Shown here: positions 1-8,240 of the stretch, one piece after another
Layout: every line of letters begins with the position of its first letter
How positions within the stretch are numbered: position 1 is the first letter of the stretch
Origin: Nostoc sp. CMAA1605
GTDB lineage: Bacteria > Cyanobacteriota > Cyanobacteriia > Cyanobacteriales > Nostocaceae
Assembly: GCF_021596505.1 (NCBI RefSeq)
Contig: NZ_PJIZ01000010.1
Location: forward strand, 48,005 to 112,004
Reading direction: 5' to 3'
Length of the DNA stretch: 64,000 nt
The notes under the pieces: generated by a model
The model's input: the letters and a program-made list of their open reading frames with translations, nothing else
What the model was told of the DNA's origin: nothing
Database searches by the model: none
Translations under genes and position numbers: made by a program

Positions 1-1085
1 TATTGATGTCCCCCTGCATAGATAGACTGGACTGTCATTTGATTTTCTGTCAATGTCCCCGTTTTATCGGAACAGACGACAGTCGCACTACCCAATGTCT
101 CGACGGCTGGTAATTTACGAATGATGGCGTTGCGGCGCGCCATGCGGGAAACACCTATGGCAAGAGTTACAGTTACTACTGCGGGTAGACCTTCGGGAAT
201 CGCACTAACTGTTAAAGCAACTGCGGCTTCTAGAGCTTCGTTAAAGCCTCTAAAACTCAACCCGACGACGAAGCAAAGAGTAGCTAGTCCCAACACCATA
301 TATAGCCAATTTTGGCTAAATTTATTAAATTTACGAGTTAATGGTGTAGAAATATCAGTATGCTGCTCCATTAACTGAGATATTCGCCCTGTTTCTGTAC
401 TGTTACCTGTAGCAACGACTATCCCAGTACCTTGTCCGAAGGTGACAAAACCTCCCGCATAGGCCATATTTTTCCGTTCCGCTAGAGGTGTATCTAGTTG
501 AAGAATTCGTGTATCTTTTTCAACAGCTACAGATTCACCTGTGAGAGCCGATTCATCAATTTGCAAGTTACGAGTTTGAATTAAGCGTAAATCTGCGGGT
601 ACTTTGTCGCCGGAGGTTAATAACACCACATCCCCTGGGACTAATTCCCGTGAGGGTACACGGACTTTCTGCCCATCCCGTAAGACTGTAGCTTCGGTGG
701 TAATGGCTTTAGCTAACGCAGAGATGGCACTTTCGGCTTTTGACTCTTGAATAAATCCGATAATGGCGTTGGTAGTTGTTACACCCCAAATTACTCCGGC
801 GTTAACAAAGCTACCTGTGACAGCTTTGACTAAACCAGCACATAACAAAATAATTAGTAGTGGTTGGTTGAATTGCAATAAAAACTTTAACCACCAAGGT
901 TTGGTTTTTTTGGCGGTGAGTTCGTTTGCTCCCACCTGAGTTAATAGATTTTCGACTGTATGACTATTTAAACCCGCCTCGGCGTTAGTTTGCAAACGGG
1001 CGATCGCTTCCTCAATATCCAAGGAATGCCAAATTGTCGGCTGTCTCTCTTCTGGTGTCGCAAGGGTAGATACAGCTTGAACCAT
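1..1085 (-). CDS. Cation-transporting P-type ATPase, N-terminal part (runs off left edge)
   Basis: Reading from the ATG at 1085, about 361 residues are present and the frame stays open to the edge. Visible in order: an N-terminal cytoplasmic stretch, the first membrane pair, the actuator-domain motif TGES near residue 182, a membrane segment with AIPEGLP near residue 310, and the phosphorylation motif DKTGT with its aspartate near residue 340. PEGLP plus DKTGT is typical of type II (SERCA/PMR1-like) pumps, so ATP-driven export of Ca2+ or a related cation across the cytoplasmic membrane is expected from the family. The nucleotide-binding and C-terminal membrane domains lie outside the window, so ion specificity cannot be judged. 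Confidence 0.93.
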   Translation of the reverse strand, partial: MVQAVSTLATPEERQPTIWHSLDIEEAIARLQTNAEAGLNSHTVENLLTQVGANELTAKKTKPWWLKFLLQFNQPLLIILLCAGLVKAVTGSFVNAGVIWGVTTTNAIIGFIQESKAESAISALAKAITTEATVLRDGQKVRVPSRELVPGDVVLLTSGDKVPADLRLIQTRNLQIDESALTGESVAVEKDTRILQLDTPLAERKNMAYAGGFVTFGQGTGIVVATGNSTETGRISQLMEQHTDISTPLTRKFNKFSQNWLYMVLGLATLCFVVGLSFRGFNEALEAAVALTVSAIPEGLPAVVTVTLAIGVSRMARRNAIIRKLPAVETLGSATVVCSDKTGTLTENQMTVQSIYAGGHQ

Positions 1086-1210
1086 AATTATTAAATTTCC
1101 ATAAATACGTGTTTCACATAAGTTAGCACTAAAAATTAGTGTAAACAAGCAAGCTGCACTATAAAAAATAAATAATTACTATAATTAATCTCAATGCTTC
1201 AAAATCGAGT

Positions 1211-2338
1211 ATGCTTGCCAATACAGTCAGGAATGAGGACAAAGGCGAAAAAGTTGTGAGTGTGGATTTGTCTACCCCGTTGCAGTTAATTGGACGCTCA
1301 ATCGAGTTTCAGCGCATTGTAGAAGTTTTAGCCCAGGATGGCGATTTGTTAATTACCGGAGTTCCTGGTAGTGGTAGACGTACACTAGTTAGAGGAGGAG
1401 CGCAGGAAGTAGGAGCGATCGTACTGGAGATAGATTGTATCCGTGCTACTGATGGAGAACGATTTTTACAGCTATTAGCAGAAGCAATTAACCAGAGTTG
1501 GGAAGCAAAAAAAATTCAGGCTTGGGTAGAAAAGAATGCTCAAGAGTTTTTGACTTTCCATCATGAGAAGAAGCTCAAAGTGTTACGGAATCTCAATCAA
1601 AAGCAATTATGGCAAACGTTTGAATTGTTACTGCAACTACCACAAATTATAGCTGTAGATTTACAGCAGCGAGTAGTGCTAATTTTACATAGCTTTCCTC
1701 ATATTCGCTCTTGGGATCGTCATAATTTATGGGAAATGACATTTCGGCAGAAAATTAATCAAGATAGTGAAGTTAGCTATGTTTTAATCGCCACTATTGC
1801 CGAGAAAAGTAACTATTTAGATGAGAATAATCATCCCTTAGAAACTATACAATTGCCCCCCTTAGCTAATGATATTTTGGCAATGTGGGCAAGAGAAATA
1901 TTGCATAAAGAAGGATTAACTTTTGACTCCCGTTCCCAAGCCCTGCAAATTTTTCTAGAAGCTGTACAGGGACATATCGGTGATGCAATGGTACTAATTC
2001 GTCGGTTACAAATTCTCCGTTCTTCTCAGGGTTTAATTACTGAGCAAGATGTGGAAAAAGCCATCGCGGAATTATTAAAAGATTTATCAATGACTTATGA
2101 ATCTTTATTGATGATATTACCAGCAAATCAAGTGCATCTTTTAGAAAGTTTAGCTTTAAACCCGACTGAGAAACCCCAAAGTAAAGACTATATTCAAAAA
2201 CATGGTTTATCTAGAGGTGGTAGTCTACAGGGAGCGTTAACGGGGTTGCAACATAAGGGTTTAATTTATGGTGCAGAACAAGGTTATAAGTTAGCAATGC
2301 CTTTATTGGCTTTGTGGTTGCGGCAGAGATTGAGGTGA
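1211..2338 (+). CDS. AAA/STAND-like ATPase with C-terminal winged-helix-like region
   Basis: A 375-residue protein with Walker A GVPGSGRRT near residue 50 and a hydrophobic strand VVLILHSF near residue 157 in the Walker B position, where the usual acidic residue is not obvious. The last 60 residues (around DYIQKHGLSRGG) look like a winged helix-turn-helix. This resembles the archaeal-type/STAND ATPases that cyanobacteria carry as stand-alone genes. I do not know its substrate. It is divergent from the P-type ATPase, and its stop codon runs directly into a heptamer repeat array. The first in-frame ATG was taken as start; no strong ribosome site is visible. Confidence 0.75.
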   Translation: MLANTVRNEDKGEKVVSVDLSTPLQLIGRSIEFQRIVEVLAQDGDLLITGVPGSGRRTLVRGGAQEVGAIVLEIDCIRATDGERFLQLLAEAINQSWEAKKIQAWVEKNAQEFLTFHHEKKLKVLRNLNQKQLWQTFELLLQLPQIIAVDLQQRVVLILHSFPHIRSWDRHNLWEMTFRQKINQDSEVSYVLIATIAEKSNYLDENNHPLETIQLPPLANDILAMWAREILHKEGLTFDSRSQALQIFLEAVQGHIGDAMVLIRRLQILRSSQGLITEQDVEKAIAELLKDLSMTYESLLMILPANQVHLLESLALNPTEKPQSKDYIQKHGLSRGGSLQGALTGLQHKGLIYGAEQGYKLAMPLLALWLRQRLR

Positions 2339-2522
2339 GTCAATAGTCATTAGTCAATAGTCATTAGTCAATAGTCATTAGTCAATAGTCATTAGTCAAT
2401 AGTCATTAGTCATGATTCTAGCGTCTTTCTTTGCGTCTACCCTTCGGGAACGGCTTCGCCGAATGCGCCTTTGCGTGAGGCAAAAAAAAGATTTATGCAA
2501 GAGGTGTATTAGTCATTAGTCA
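2339..2522. repeat. Heptamer repeats (GTCATTA/GTCAATA) and a Nostoc-type intergenic repeat
   Basis: From 2339 to about 2411 the heptamers GTCAATA and GTCATTA alternate with no spacer, beginning immediately after the stop codon of the upstream ATPase. A second fragment at 2429-2482 contains the common CTTTGCG...CCTTTGCGTGAGG sequence split by a GC-rich insert. A last half-copy (TTAGTCATTAGTCAT) ends at 2522, just before cobS. These are short tandemly repeated repetitive sequences of the kind known from heterocystous cyanobacteria. Confidence 0.9.
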
Positions 2523-2536
2523 TATGAATTATCAAT

Positions 2537-3310
2537 ATGTTTAAGCTATTGAAATGGGGGAAAAAAATCTTCTTGAAATTCGTGGCAAGTATGATTTTTT
2601 ATACTAGTATTCCTTTGCCTTATATCAATGGCTTAGAATTTCAGGATGTATCCCGTTTTGCTCCGGTGGTGGGATTAATAATTGGGGGAATTCTGGGCTG
2701 TTTGGATGTGGGGATGAGTTATCTGGGTGTACCGATGTTAACTCGTAGTGCTTTGATAGTTGCTGTGTGGATGGGTATCACTGGGGGACTACATTTAGAT
2801 GGGGCGATGGATACGGCTGATGGTTTGGCTGTGGGGAATCCAGAACGTAGACTGGAAGTGATGGCGGACAGTGCTACAGGTGCATTTGGGGCAATGGTAG
2901 CGATCGCCTTAATATTATTAAAAACCACTGCTTTAACTGATATCACAGATAACCGTTGGCTGATATTGATGGCTGCTTGTGGCTGGGGACGTTGGGGACA
3001 ACAGCTAGCAATTTGCTGTTATCCTTACCTAAAACCCACAGGTAAAGGTGCATTTCACAAACAAGCCATCAGTTCCTACCAAGATTTATTTCCTGGGTGG
3101 TTGTTAATGTTGGCTGTGAGTAGCTTGTTTTACTTGCTAGATGGCAACAGGATAATTTTACCCCTAACAATAGTGATAGCTGGGAGTGCGATCGCTGCTT
3201 GCACAGGTGCTTGGTTCAATCGCAAATTAGGTGGACACACAGGCGACACCTACGGCGCAGTCGTAGAGTGGACAGAAGCGTTATTTCTATGCGTACTCAC
3301 CACCCTATAA
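2537..3310 (+). CDS. cobS: Adenosylcobinamide-GDP ribazoletransferase (cobalamin-5-phosphate synthase)
   Basis: CobS joins adenosylcobinamide-GDP to alpha-ribazole in the last steps of vitamin B12 (pseudocobalamin in cyanobacteria) nucleotide-loop assembly, at the cytoplasmic membrane. The 257-residue length fits the family. The family signature [15 protein letters not shown] is at about residues 83-97, followed by [15 protein letters not shown]; these acidic residues bind Mg2+. Five or six hydrophobic membrane segments are visible. A shorter start at the methionine of MIFYTSIP would also be plausible because family members usually begin near that motif. Confidence 0.93.
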   Translation: MFKLLKWGKKIFLKFVASMIFYTSIPLPYINGLEFQDVSRFAPVVGLIIGGILGCLDVGMSYLGVPMLTRSALIVAVWMGITGGLHLDGAMDTADGLAVGNPERRLEVMADSATGAFGAMVAIALILLKTTALTDITDNRWLILMAACGWGRWGQQLAICCYPYLKPTGKGAFHKQAISSYQDLFPGWLLMLAVSSLFYLLDGNRIILPLTIVIAGSAIAACTGAWFNRKLGGHTGDTYGAVVEWTEALFLCVLTTL

Positions 3311-3616
3311 AACCAATTCGCAATTCGCAATGGGCTAAACGCCCCGCTTCCGCTAACGCAATTCGCAATTTATTCAGCCACCCACAAGGGGGAGTGGCGT
3401 GGGCGGGTTTCCCGACTTGAGAGAACTGGCGTTGGGGTTTTTACCTACCTTCTCTACGAGAGGCTACGCCAAGGGAAACAAGGATTTTTTCGCCCACCAA
3501 GGGTTTTAGCGTAGCGGGATGCAAGTCCGGTTTTGAACTTAGCTTTCTCCGATAAATACTCAGCACTCAGCACTCAGCACTCACTACTCAGCACTCACCA
3601 CTCACTACTCAGCACC
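3311..3616. repeat. Gene-free stretch made of intergenic repeats
   Basis: No gene is supported. From 3315 to 3371 there are copies of CAATTCGCAATT, interrupted at 3333-3357 by a 25-bp GC-rich sequence that occurs, sometimes inverted, at 10593, 49694, 51046 and 51077. At 3462-3525 are fragments (TCTCTACGAGAGGCTACGCC, TTTTAGCGTAGCGGGA) of other dispersed cyanobacterial repeats. From about 3557 to 3614 the heptamer CACTCAG is repeated, ending at the stop codon of the convergent gene on the minus strand. Confidence 0.8.
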
Positions 3617-4102
3617 CTACTTCATTGGCTGTAATTTCGTCACCTTTAATTTAAAAGGCCCTACTCCAGTTTCGCCAAAAGAACGGACACGAATAATAAA
3701 AGTCCCTGTTTCGTTGATGCGGGTAAACAGTAGAGAATTGCTAGTACCGTCGGGGCCATCGTCATTTTCGGCTAATGTTGAACCGTCGGGTGCTAATAAT
3801 GTAATGATGCTATCAAAACTTTCGGAACTTAAATCAACGGCTAAGTTATCACCCTTATTCAATTTAACAGCATAATCACGAGCAAACCCACCTTGACCTG
3901 TGGGGATATCTTTTTCGGAGAGGGTGTCACTGATTTCTTTAAAATCAGTCAACATAATTGGACTGTACAACTTACTGTTTTGAGCAAAAGTTGTGGTTGT
4001 CGTGATACCAATTACAAATAATGTTGTGGGCAATAGGATAATTCTACGGAAATTATTAATAATAAATTTACTGAGCATAATAGGCAATGTTCCCAAAATC
4101 AC
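3617..4102 (-). CDS. Secreted protein with a pre-peptidase C-terminal (PPC) domain
   Basis: A 161-residue protein with a hydrophobic signal segment ending near TTFAQ (about residue 41), so export is likely. The mature part has the PPC fold pattern: YAVKLNKGDNLAVDLSSESFDSIITL, then LAENDDGPDGTSNSLL, then GTFIIRVRSFGETGVGPFKL. PPC domains are beta-sandwich modules, usually attached to secreted proteases and thought to be removed or to aid export; here the module stands alone. Translation may start at the second methionine (4078), which gives a more normal signal peptide. Confidence 0.78.
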   Translation of the reverse strand: MILGTLPIMLSKFIINNFRRIILLPTTLFVIGITTTTTFAQNSKLYSPIMLTDFKEISDTLSEKDIPTGQGGFARDYAVKLNKGDNLAVDLSSESFDSIITLLAPDGSTLAENDDGPDGTSNSLLFTRINETGTFIIRVRSFGETGVGPFKLKVTKLQPMK

Positions 4103-4147
4103 AGGGCAATTTGGTTAATTATAGATTTTTCACAGATAAATTGACCA

Positions 4148-4819
4148 TTAATTTTTGCTGCTTTTGTCTTTGAGGGGAGTAGCCACGGCGGCTAATCCTA
4201 AGACGACAATTCCCGCTTGACGCAGGGTGGTGACAGCAGATTTAGCAGTTGCACCGGTAGTATAAATGTCATCTATTAGCAACACTGAGGCGTTTTTGTG
4301 GCGTTTGAGCAAATCTGGCTCAATCACAAAAGCTTCAGCCAAGTTTTGCTCTCGCTCAGATACTGATAAGCCAAACTGCGCCTGTGTTTCACGGATTCTG
4401 GTCAAACCATTGAGCTTTAATTTTAAGCCAGTGGTTTGACAAAAGCTTTGAGCAATTAACGCCGCTTGGTTATAACCCCGTTGTTTTTGTTTGTTGGCGT
4501 GCATGGGAATGGGGATGACTACGATTTGTTTCTCTTGATGAAGGGAATGTAATAACCAAGTTTCTCCTAACCATTGTCCTAAAGGTCGAGCGATTTGGGG
4601 CTGATTCTCATATTTCATCACCGCGATCGCTCGTTTGACAAGCCCACCATATATTCCCCAACTCAAAACAGGTATTGGCGGTTTCCACAAAGCTTGGGGT
4701 TGGGGGTGATGACATTTTTGTAATTGCCTAGTGCAGTTTTCGCAAACTACACCAGATGTAGAACGCTGGCACAAAGGGCAGTTAGACTGCAAAAATAAAT
4801 CTAGAAACCCTTTGAGCAT
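4148..4819 (-). CDS. ComF-family phosphoribosyltransferase-like protein
   Basis: 223 residues. Two CxxC pairs near the N-terminus (CPLCQRS, VCENC, residues 15-29) form the zinc ribbon typical of ComF/GntX proteins. The C-terminal half holds the PRPP-binding loop VLLIDDIYTTGAT near residue 180. In naturally competent bacteria ComF is needed for uptake of transforming DNA; in cyanobacteria the homologue is also associated with competence, though its enzymatic reaction is not established. The gene is followed, on the same strand, by the PPC protein and preceded closely by an acetyltransferase. Confidence 0.9.
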   Translation of the reverse strand: MLKGFLDLFLQSNCPLCQRSTSGVVCENCTRQLQKCHHPQPQALWKPPIPVLSWGIYGGLVKRAIAVMKYENQPQIARPLGQWLGETWLLHSLHQEKQIVVIPIPMHANKQKQRGYNQAALIAQSFCQTTGLKLKLNGLTRIRETQAQFGLSVSEREQNLAEAFVIEPDLLKRHKNASVLLIDDIYTTGATAKSAVTTLRQAGIVVLGLAAVATPLKDKSSKN

Positions 4820-4841
4820 AATTTAATACCTTCCCCATTCC

Positions 4842-5330
4842 CTATTCCCCATTCAAATATTTCACATACACGCGATCGCAGCGTGCAGTTTCTAAACCCG
4901 TAGCTGGCTGATAACCGTGGTTCTCATATAATTTGACTGCTTCGACCAACACACTGGCGGTTTCAATCCAAATTTGCTTAAAACCACGGGCAGCGATCGC
5001 TGCTTCTAACTGTTGTAACAAATATTTCCCTAATCCTAAACCCCTTACACTTGGTAAAAGATACATTTTTCTAATTTCTACGGCATTTTCTCCGCGATGG
5101 GTGGGATGATATGCCCCCGTACCAACTATTTGGCTTTGGTGTTCAATTACCCAAAATTCGCCTCCTGTACTTAAGTAGCATTCTTCTACTTCCAGTACAT
5201 CACGGTCAGCTCCTTTGGGTTCCCAACCCAGCCCGTATTCTGATAACACGTAACTGATGATAGCGGCGGCTTTAGTGCGATCGCTTTTTTGCCAGTTACG
5301 AATTAAGAAATCTTTATAGTAGCTGTGCAT
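4842..5330 (-). CDS. GNAT-family N-acetyltransferase
   Basis: 162 residues with the acetyl-CoA binding motif A as RKMYLLPSVRGLGLGKYLL (about residues 86-104), where RGLGLGK is the pyrophosphate loop, followed by the usual C-terminal LYENHGYQP. The substrate cannot be told from sequence; small-molecule amine acetylation is the general family activity. It lies just upstream of comF on the same strand with a 22-bp gap and may be co-transcribed with it. Confidence 0.88.
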   Translation of the reverse strand: MHSYYKDFLIRNWQKSDRTKAAAIISYVLSEYGLGWEPKGADRDVLEVEECYLSTGGEFWVIEHQSQIVGTGAYHPTHRGENAVEIRKMYLLPSVRGLGLGKYLLQQLEAAIAARGFKQIWIETASVLVEAVKLYENHGYQPATGLETARCDRVYVKYLNGE

Positions 5331-5700
5331 TACTGTGTGTGGGTCAGGTGTGTACAGAAAAGTCTTCTGGATTTATTCCCGAATTTTACCCAGCATATAG
5401 CTTCTCTAGCTGATTCTAACTCAGGTAAAGCCTCAAAGCATGAATTTTACCTATGCTTAATAGTCAGCAAGCCAAGGTTTTGGGATGGAGTTGGAGGTAA
5501 GTATAACTGTGTAAATAATTCAATGCTTGTAGTCAGGACTTTAGTCCTAAGAAAAGGGCTGAAGCACTCACTACTAGTTTGATTTATGCTCACCGACTGA
5601 CTTAAATGCGATCAGATAAGTCTTTTATGCTAATATTATATCTTATAATTACGGGTAACGTAACTCATAACAGGCACTGCCTTCTTATGACTAAGTATGT
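5331..5700. other. Gene-free stretch with one dispersed repeat
   Basis: No convincing gene. At 5528-5577 is a degraded hairpin repeat (AGGACTTTAGTCCT ... GGGCTGAAGCACTCACTACT), related to the core of the transposon-like element at 52180-52349. The last 100 bases are AT-rich and probably contain the promoter of the toxin-antitoxin operon, but no clear -35/-10 pair is assigned. Confidence 0.6.
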
Positions 5701-6000
5701 ATGTCTTCCTCAGATGAATACCCTAAATACAAGGATAAAAGAACAGAGAGATTTGCATTAGGAGAAAGGGTTAAAGAGTTTCAATCTTTTGAAAGACAAG
5801 CACAAAAAAGACTGGATATTTTAGAAGCAGCCCCAAATAAAGAAGCTTTGATGCAATTACCAAGTAATCGTTTTGAGTCGTTAGGAGGTGATAGAAAAGG
5901 TCAGTATAGTATCAGAATCAATGAACAATGGAGAATTTGTTTTAATTGGCCTGATGATTTTCTGAAGCCCTTCAATATAGAAATTACAGATTATCACTAA
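5701..6000 (+). CDS. higB: HigB-like toxin (RelE/HigB family mRNA interferase)
   Basis: 99 residues with the HigB core: FQSFERQAQKRLDIL, LMQLPSNRFESLGGDRKGQYSIRI and NEQWRICFNW. In this family the protein cleaves mRNA on the ribosome and is neutralised by the downstream antitoxin. The N-terminal 20 residues are more hydrophilic than in the shortest homologues. The toxin-first order and the 11-bp gap to the antitoxin are typical of hig operons. Confidence 0.87.
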   Translation: MSSSDEYPKYKDKRTERFALGERVKEFQSFERQAQKRLDILEAAPNKEALMQLPSNRFESLGGDRKGQYSIRINEQWRICFNWPDDFLKPFNIEITDYH

Positions 6001-6011
6001 AGGAAAGTTAA

Positions 6012-6305
6012 ATGGCACGTCCACCAATTCACCCTGGCGAAATTCTTGCTGATGAAATTGCTGAACTAAATATGAGTGCAAGTGATTTAGCGCGTGTTCT
6101 TCATGTTCCTAAAAACAGAATCACTGAAATTATTAATGGGAGACGAGGAATAACGGCCGATACAGCGTTGCGATTAGGACAATATTTTGGCACTGGCGGA
6201 GAATTTTGGCTCAATCTCCAGAAAAACTATGAATTGCGGTTAGCTGAACAAAAAGTTGGCAAGGAAATTCAAGAAACTATCTGTCCTCGCGTCTTAGTAT
6301 CCTAA
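6012..6305 (+). CDS. higA: HigA-like antitoxin (XRE-type HTH)
   Basis: 97 residues beginning MARPPIHPGEILADE, the standard HigA opening, followed by the helix-turn-helix SASDLARVLHVPKNRITEII and the family block TADTALRLGQYFGTGGEFWLNLQ. It should bind the HigB toxin and repress their shared promoter. A ribosome site AGGAAA lies just before the ATG. No palindromic operator was recognised upstream of higB. Confidence 0.92.
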   Translation: MARPPIHPGEILADEIAELNMSASDLARVLHVPKNRITEIINGRRGITADTALRLGQYFGTGGEFWLNLQKNYELRLAEQKVGKEIQETICPRVLVS

Positions 6306-6494
6306 TTTATCAAACTTTTATTTGACACGAGGATTAAATCAAATTGAAGCTAATGCCTAATTTGAGTGAAACTTTACTCAAGTGATGGCAAGAGTTCTCA
6401 ATATAAAAAAGCAATAACTGTTGCTGTTGCAACTCAATATTGAAATTGCCTCCATCACTTTGAGCATAGATATCAAATAAGATTTAGTAGTATC

Positions 6495-6902
6495 CTAATT
6501 CAAGCTACTCACATTGCTGAAAATTTCAATTAAGTTGCCATCAGGGTCACGAAAATGGGCTGTTCTTAAACCCCATTCTGGACGATCCATTGGCTGAGTC
6601 ACGATAATGGCATTATTTTCTTTGAGATGATAATACAACTCATCAACATTATCTACAGCAAACACCAAAGCCATTTTGTTTTGACAATCCATTGCTGACG
6701 GCTGATAAGCACTGGGAATAGCTTCCGCCATTAATTCTTTTCTAAACAAAGCCAGTTTAATATAGTCGCCTGTGTGTAACTCGGCGTAACCGCTATTTTC
6801 ATCACCCCAATCTATGACAAACCCCAAGACATCCCGATAAAAAAGAAAGCAGTCTTTGTAATTGGAAACTAGTAGCCTGATATGTGTTAATTGTAGAAAC
6901 AT
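6495..6902 (-). CDS. VOC-family (glyoxalase/bleomycin-resistance fold) protein
   Basis: 135 residues with two beta-alpha-beta-beta-beta modules: LTHIRLLVSNYKDCFLFYRDVLGF at the start and RTAHFRDPDGNLIEIFSN at the end. DPDGNLIE carries one metal-ligand glutamate and a histidine near residue 7 could be another, as in metal-dependent lyases/dioxygenases of this fold. The true substrate cannot be inferred. It lies 18 bp downstream of miaE on the same strand and may share its transcript. Confidence 0.85.
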   Translation of the reverse strand: MFLQLTHIRLLVSNYKDCFLFYRDVLGFVIDWGDENSGYAELHTGDYIKLALFRKELMAEAIPSAYQPSAMDCQNKMALVFAVDNVDELYYHLKENNAIIVTQPMDRPEWGLRTAHFRDPDGNLIEIFSNVSSLN

Positions 6903-6920
6903 AAATAATGTGTGGTTCTA

Positions 6921-7520
6921 TTAACTATGAATTCTCGGTTCTGGATGTAAATTTGCTAGCAAATCGCTTTCAATTACTGATAATTCATCTAGCCGTTGAT
7001 TGACAATCTCTCGGTCAAAGTAAGTGTCTGCTAAAACCCAATAAGTACCAAAGTGTCTTGCTTCAGATGCCATTAAACTTCTATAAAATTTAGCTAATTC
7101 TAAATCAGGACAGTGTACGGCTAATAGTCCTAACCGTTCATGGCTACGGGCTTCAATTAACCCCGTTACCAGTAGGGAGTCTAAAAACCGTTCTGGTTCT
7201 TGAGGGCGGACAACAGCTTTTAAACCTGCACCGTAGGGAGGCGGTGGTAAGGGTGCTAGAGGGATATTTCTTTTTTCTAGCCACTGATTGACTAATTCAA
7301 AATGTTCGAGTTCTTCACGGGCGATCGCAGTTAATTCTCTCACCATTTTAGTATTAGAAGGGTAGCGAAACATAAAGTTTAATGCCACACCAGCCGCTTT
7401 ACGTTCACAGTGAGAATGATCAAGCAAGATGATGTCTAAATTAGCGATCGCTTGTTTTATCCAAGCATCACTAGTAGGTTGCTTGAGGGCATTGATAGTT
7501 TTTAATGCAGAAATAGACAC
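6921..7520 (-). CDS. miaE: tRNA-(ms2io6A37) hydroxylase, MiaE type
   Basis: MiaE is a ferritin-like diiron monooxygenase that hydroxylates 2-methylthio-N6-isopentenyladenosine at position 37 of tRNAs reading U-starting codons. The 199-residue protein shows the expected helical bundle with iron ligands in REELEHFELVNQWL (ExxH, near residue 90) and in SEARHFGTYW (ExxH, near residue 153), plus CERKAAGVALNFMFRYP near residue 40. The family length is about 200. The start ATG is followed by a normal N-terminus. Confidence 0.9.
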   Translation of the reverse strand: MSISALKTINALKQPTSDAWIKQAIANLDIILLDHSHCERKAAGVALNFMFRYPSNTKMVRELTAIAREELEHFELVNQWLEKRNIPLAPLPPPPYGAGLKAVVRPQEPERFLDSLLVTGLIEARSHERLGLLAVHCPDLELAKFYRSLMASEARHFGTYWVLADTYFDREIVNQRLDELSVIESDLLANLHPEPRIHS

Positions 7521-8240
7521 AGGGAGATAAAACTTAATAACTTTAGTTTGATATTGATTTTAATGTGAGTAATGATATTTTGCGTTATCTGTGATTAAAA
7601 AGGTTAGGTGATCGCTGTTCGTAATATAATTCAAAGCATTGCAGACATGAGGTGTTAGTTACTTGACATCAATTATACCCACACTCACTGCAATATTCAT
7701 GGCTAGCCGTCAATAAAAAAATTCTAGCCCAGCTCACCTTAGTATTTATCAGCAATTGATAAGCAGCTACAAGTACCTGTAAAAATAGATATTATACTCA
7801 GCTAGATTAAATTATTGCCTTCTAGCTTCCGTCTAAATTAAGTAAATCACCAGAATGTAAGAAAACGCTGACCTCATGCCACAATTGCTACTGTTGACTC
7901 AGATCCAATCGTACTAATAGAGACTAAATTCTCTGACATTCTGGTGCTATCTTAGCGGTATCTCCGCCATTAGGGTAAAAGTAAAGGGCTTTGAAAGCAT
8001 ATAACAGTTATCATGAACTTATTGTATCAAGACACACATTTTGCTTTTGGTTTTGTTGGGACAAGAATTAATATGAAGAATTTTATAGATTTCTATCTTC
8101 TATGAAATAGGTAAAAACCCATAAATTGAGAAAATACCAGTTGCGTTAAGTGAGCTAAACAAGAATTACTTGTAAACTAGGTTTACTTTAATTGCATATA
8201 TTATTAAAATAACTTCAGCAAAAAATTCGCAGAACTTTAC
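7521..8240. other. 720-bp gene-free region
   Basis: No open frame with family-like sequence was found on either strand. The region is AT-rich and holds one long inverted repeat (annotated separately, 7848-7946) and a small GC hairpin (GCGG/CCGC arms, around 7955-7967). The rest probably carries the divergent promoters of miaE and of the nuclease-fold/TPR gene. Confidence 0.5.
7848..7946. ncRNA. Candidate structured RNA or cis element closed by an 11-bp inverted repeat
   Basis: CACCAGAATGT at 7848-7858 is an exact reverse complement of ACATTCTGGTG at 7936-7946. The 77-bp interior contains a smaller AGAG/CTCT pairing just before the right arm. There is no open reading frame. This could be a small RNA, a processed leader or simply a relic of a mobile element. 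Strand, promoter and expression are unknown. Confidence 0.25.

Noticed and set aside
121..378. Open frame of 85 residues on the plus strand
   Set aside because: It is the antisense shadow of the P-type ATPase, whose motifs TGES and DKTGT are on the minus strand.
5325..5582. Open frame of 85 residues
   Set aside because: Sequence is compositionally random, crosses a dispersed hairpin repeat and has no ribosome site.
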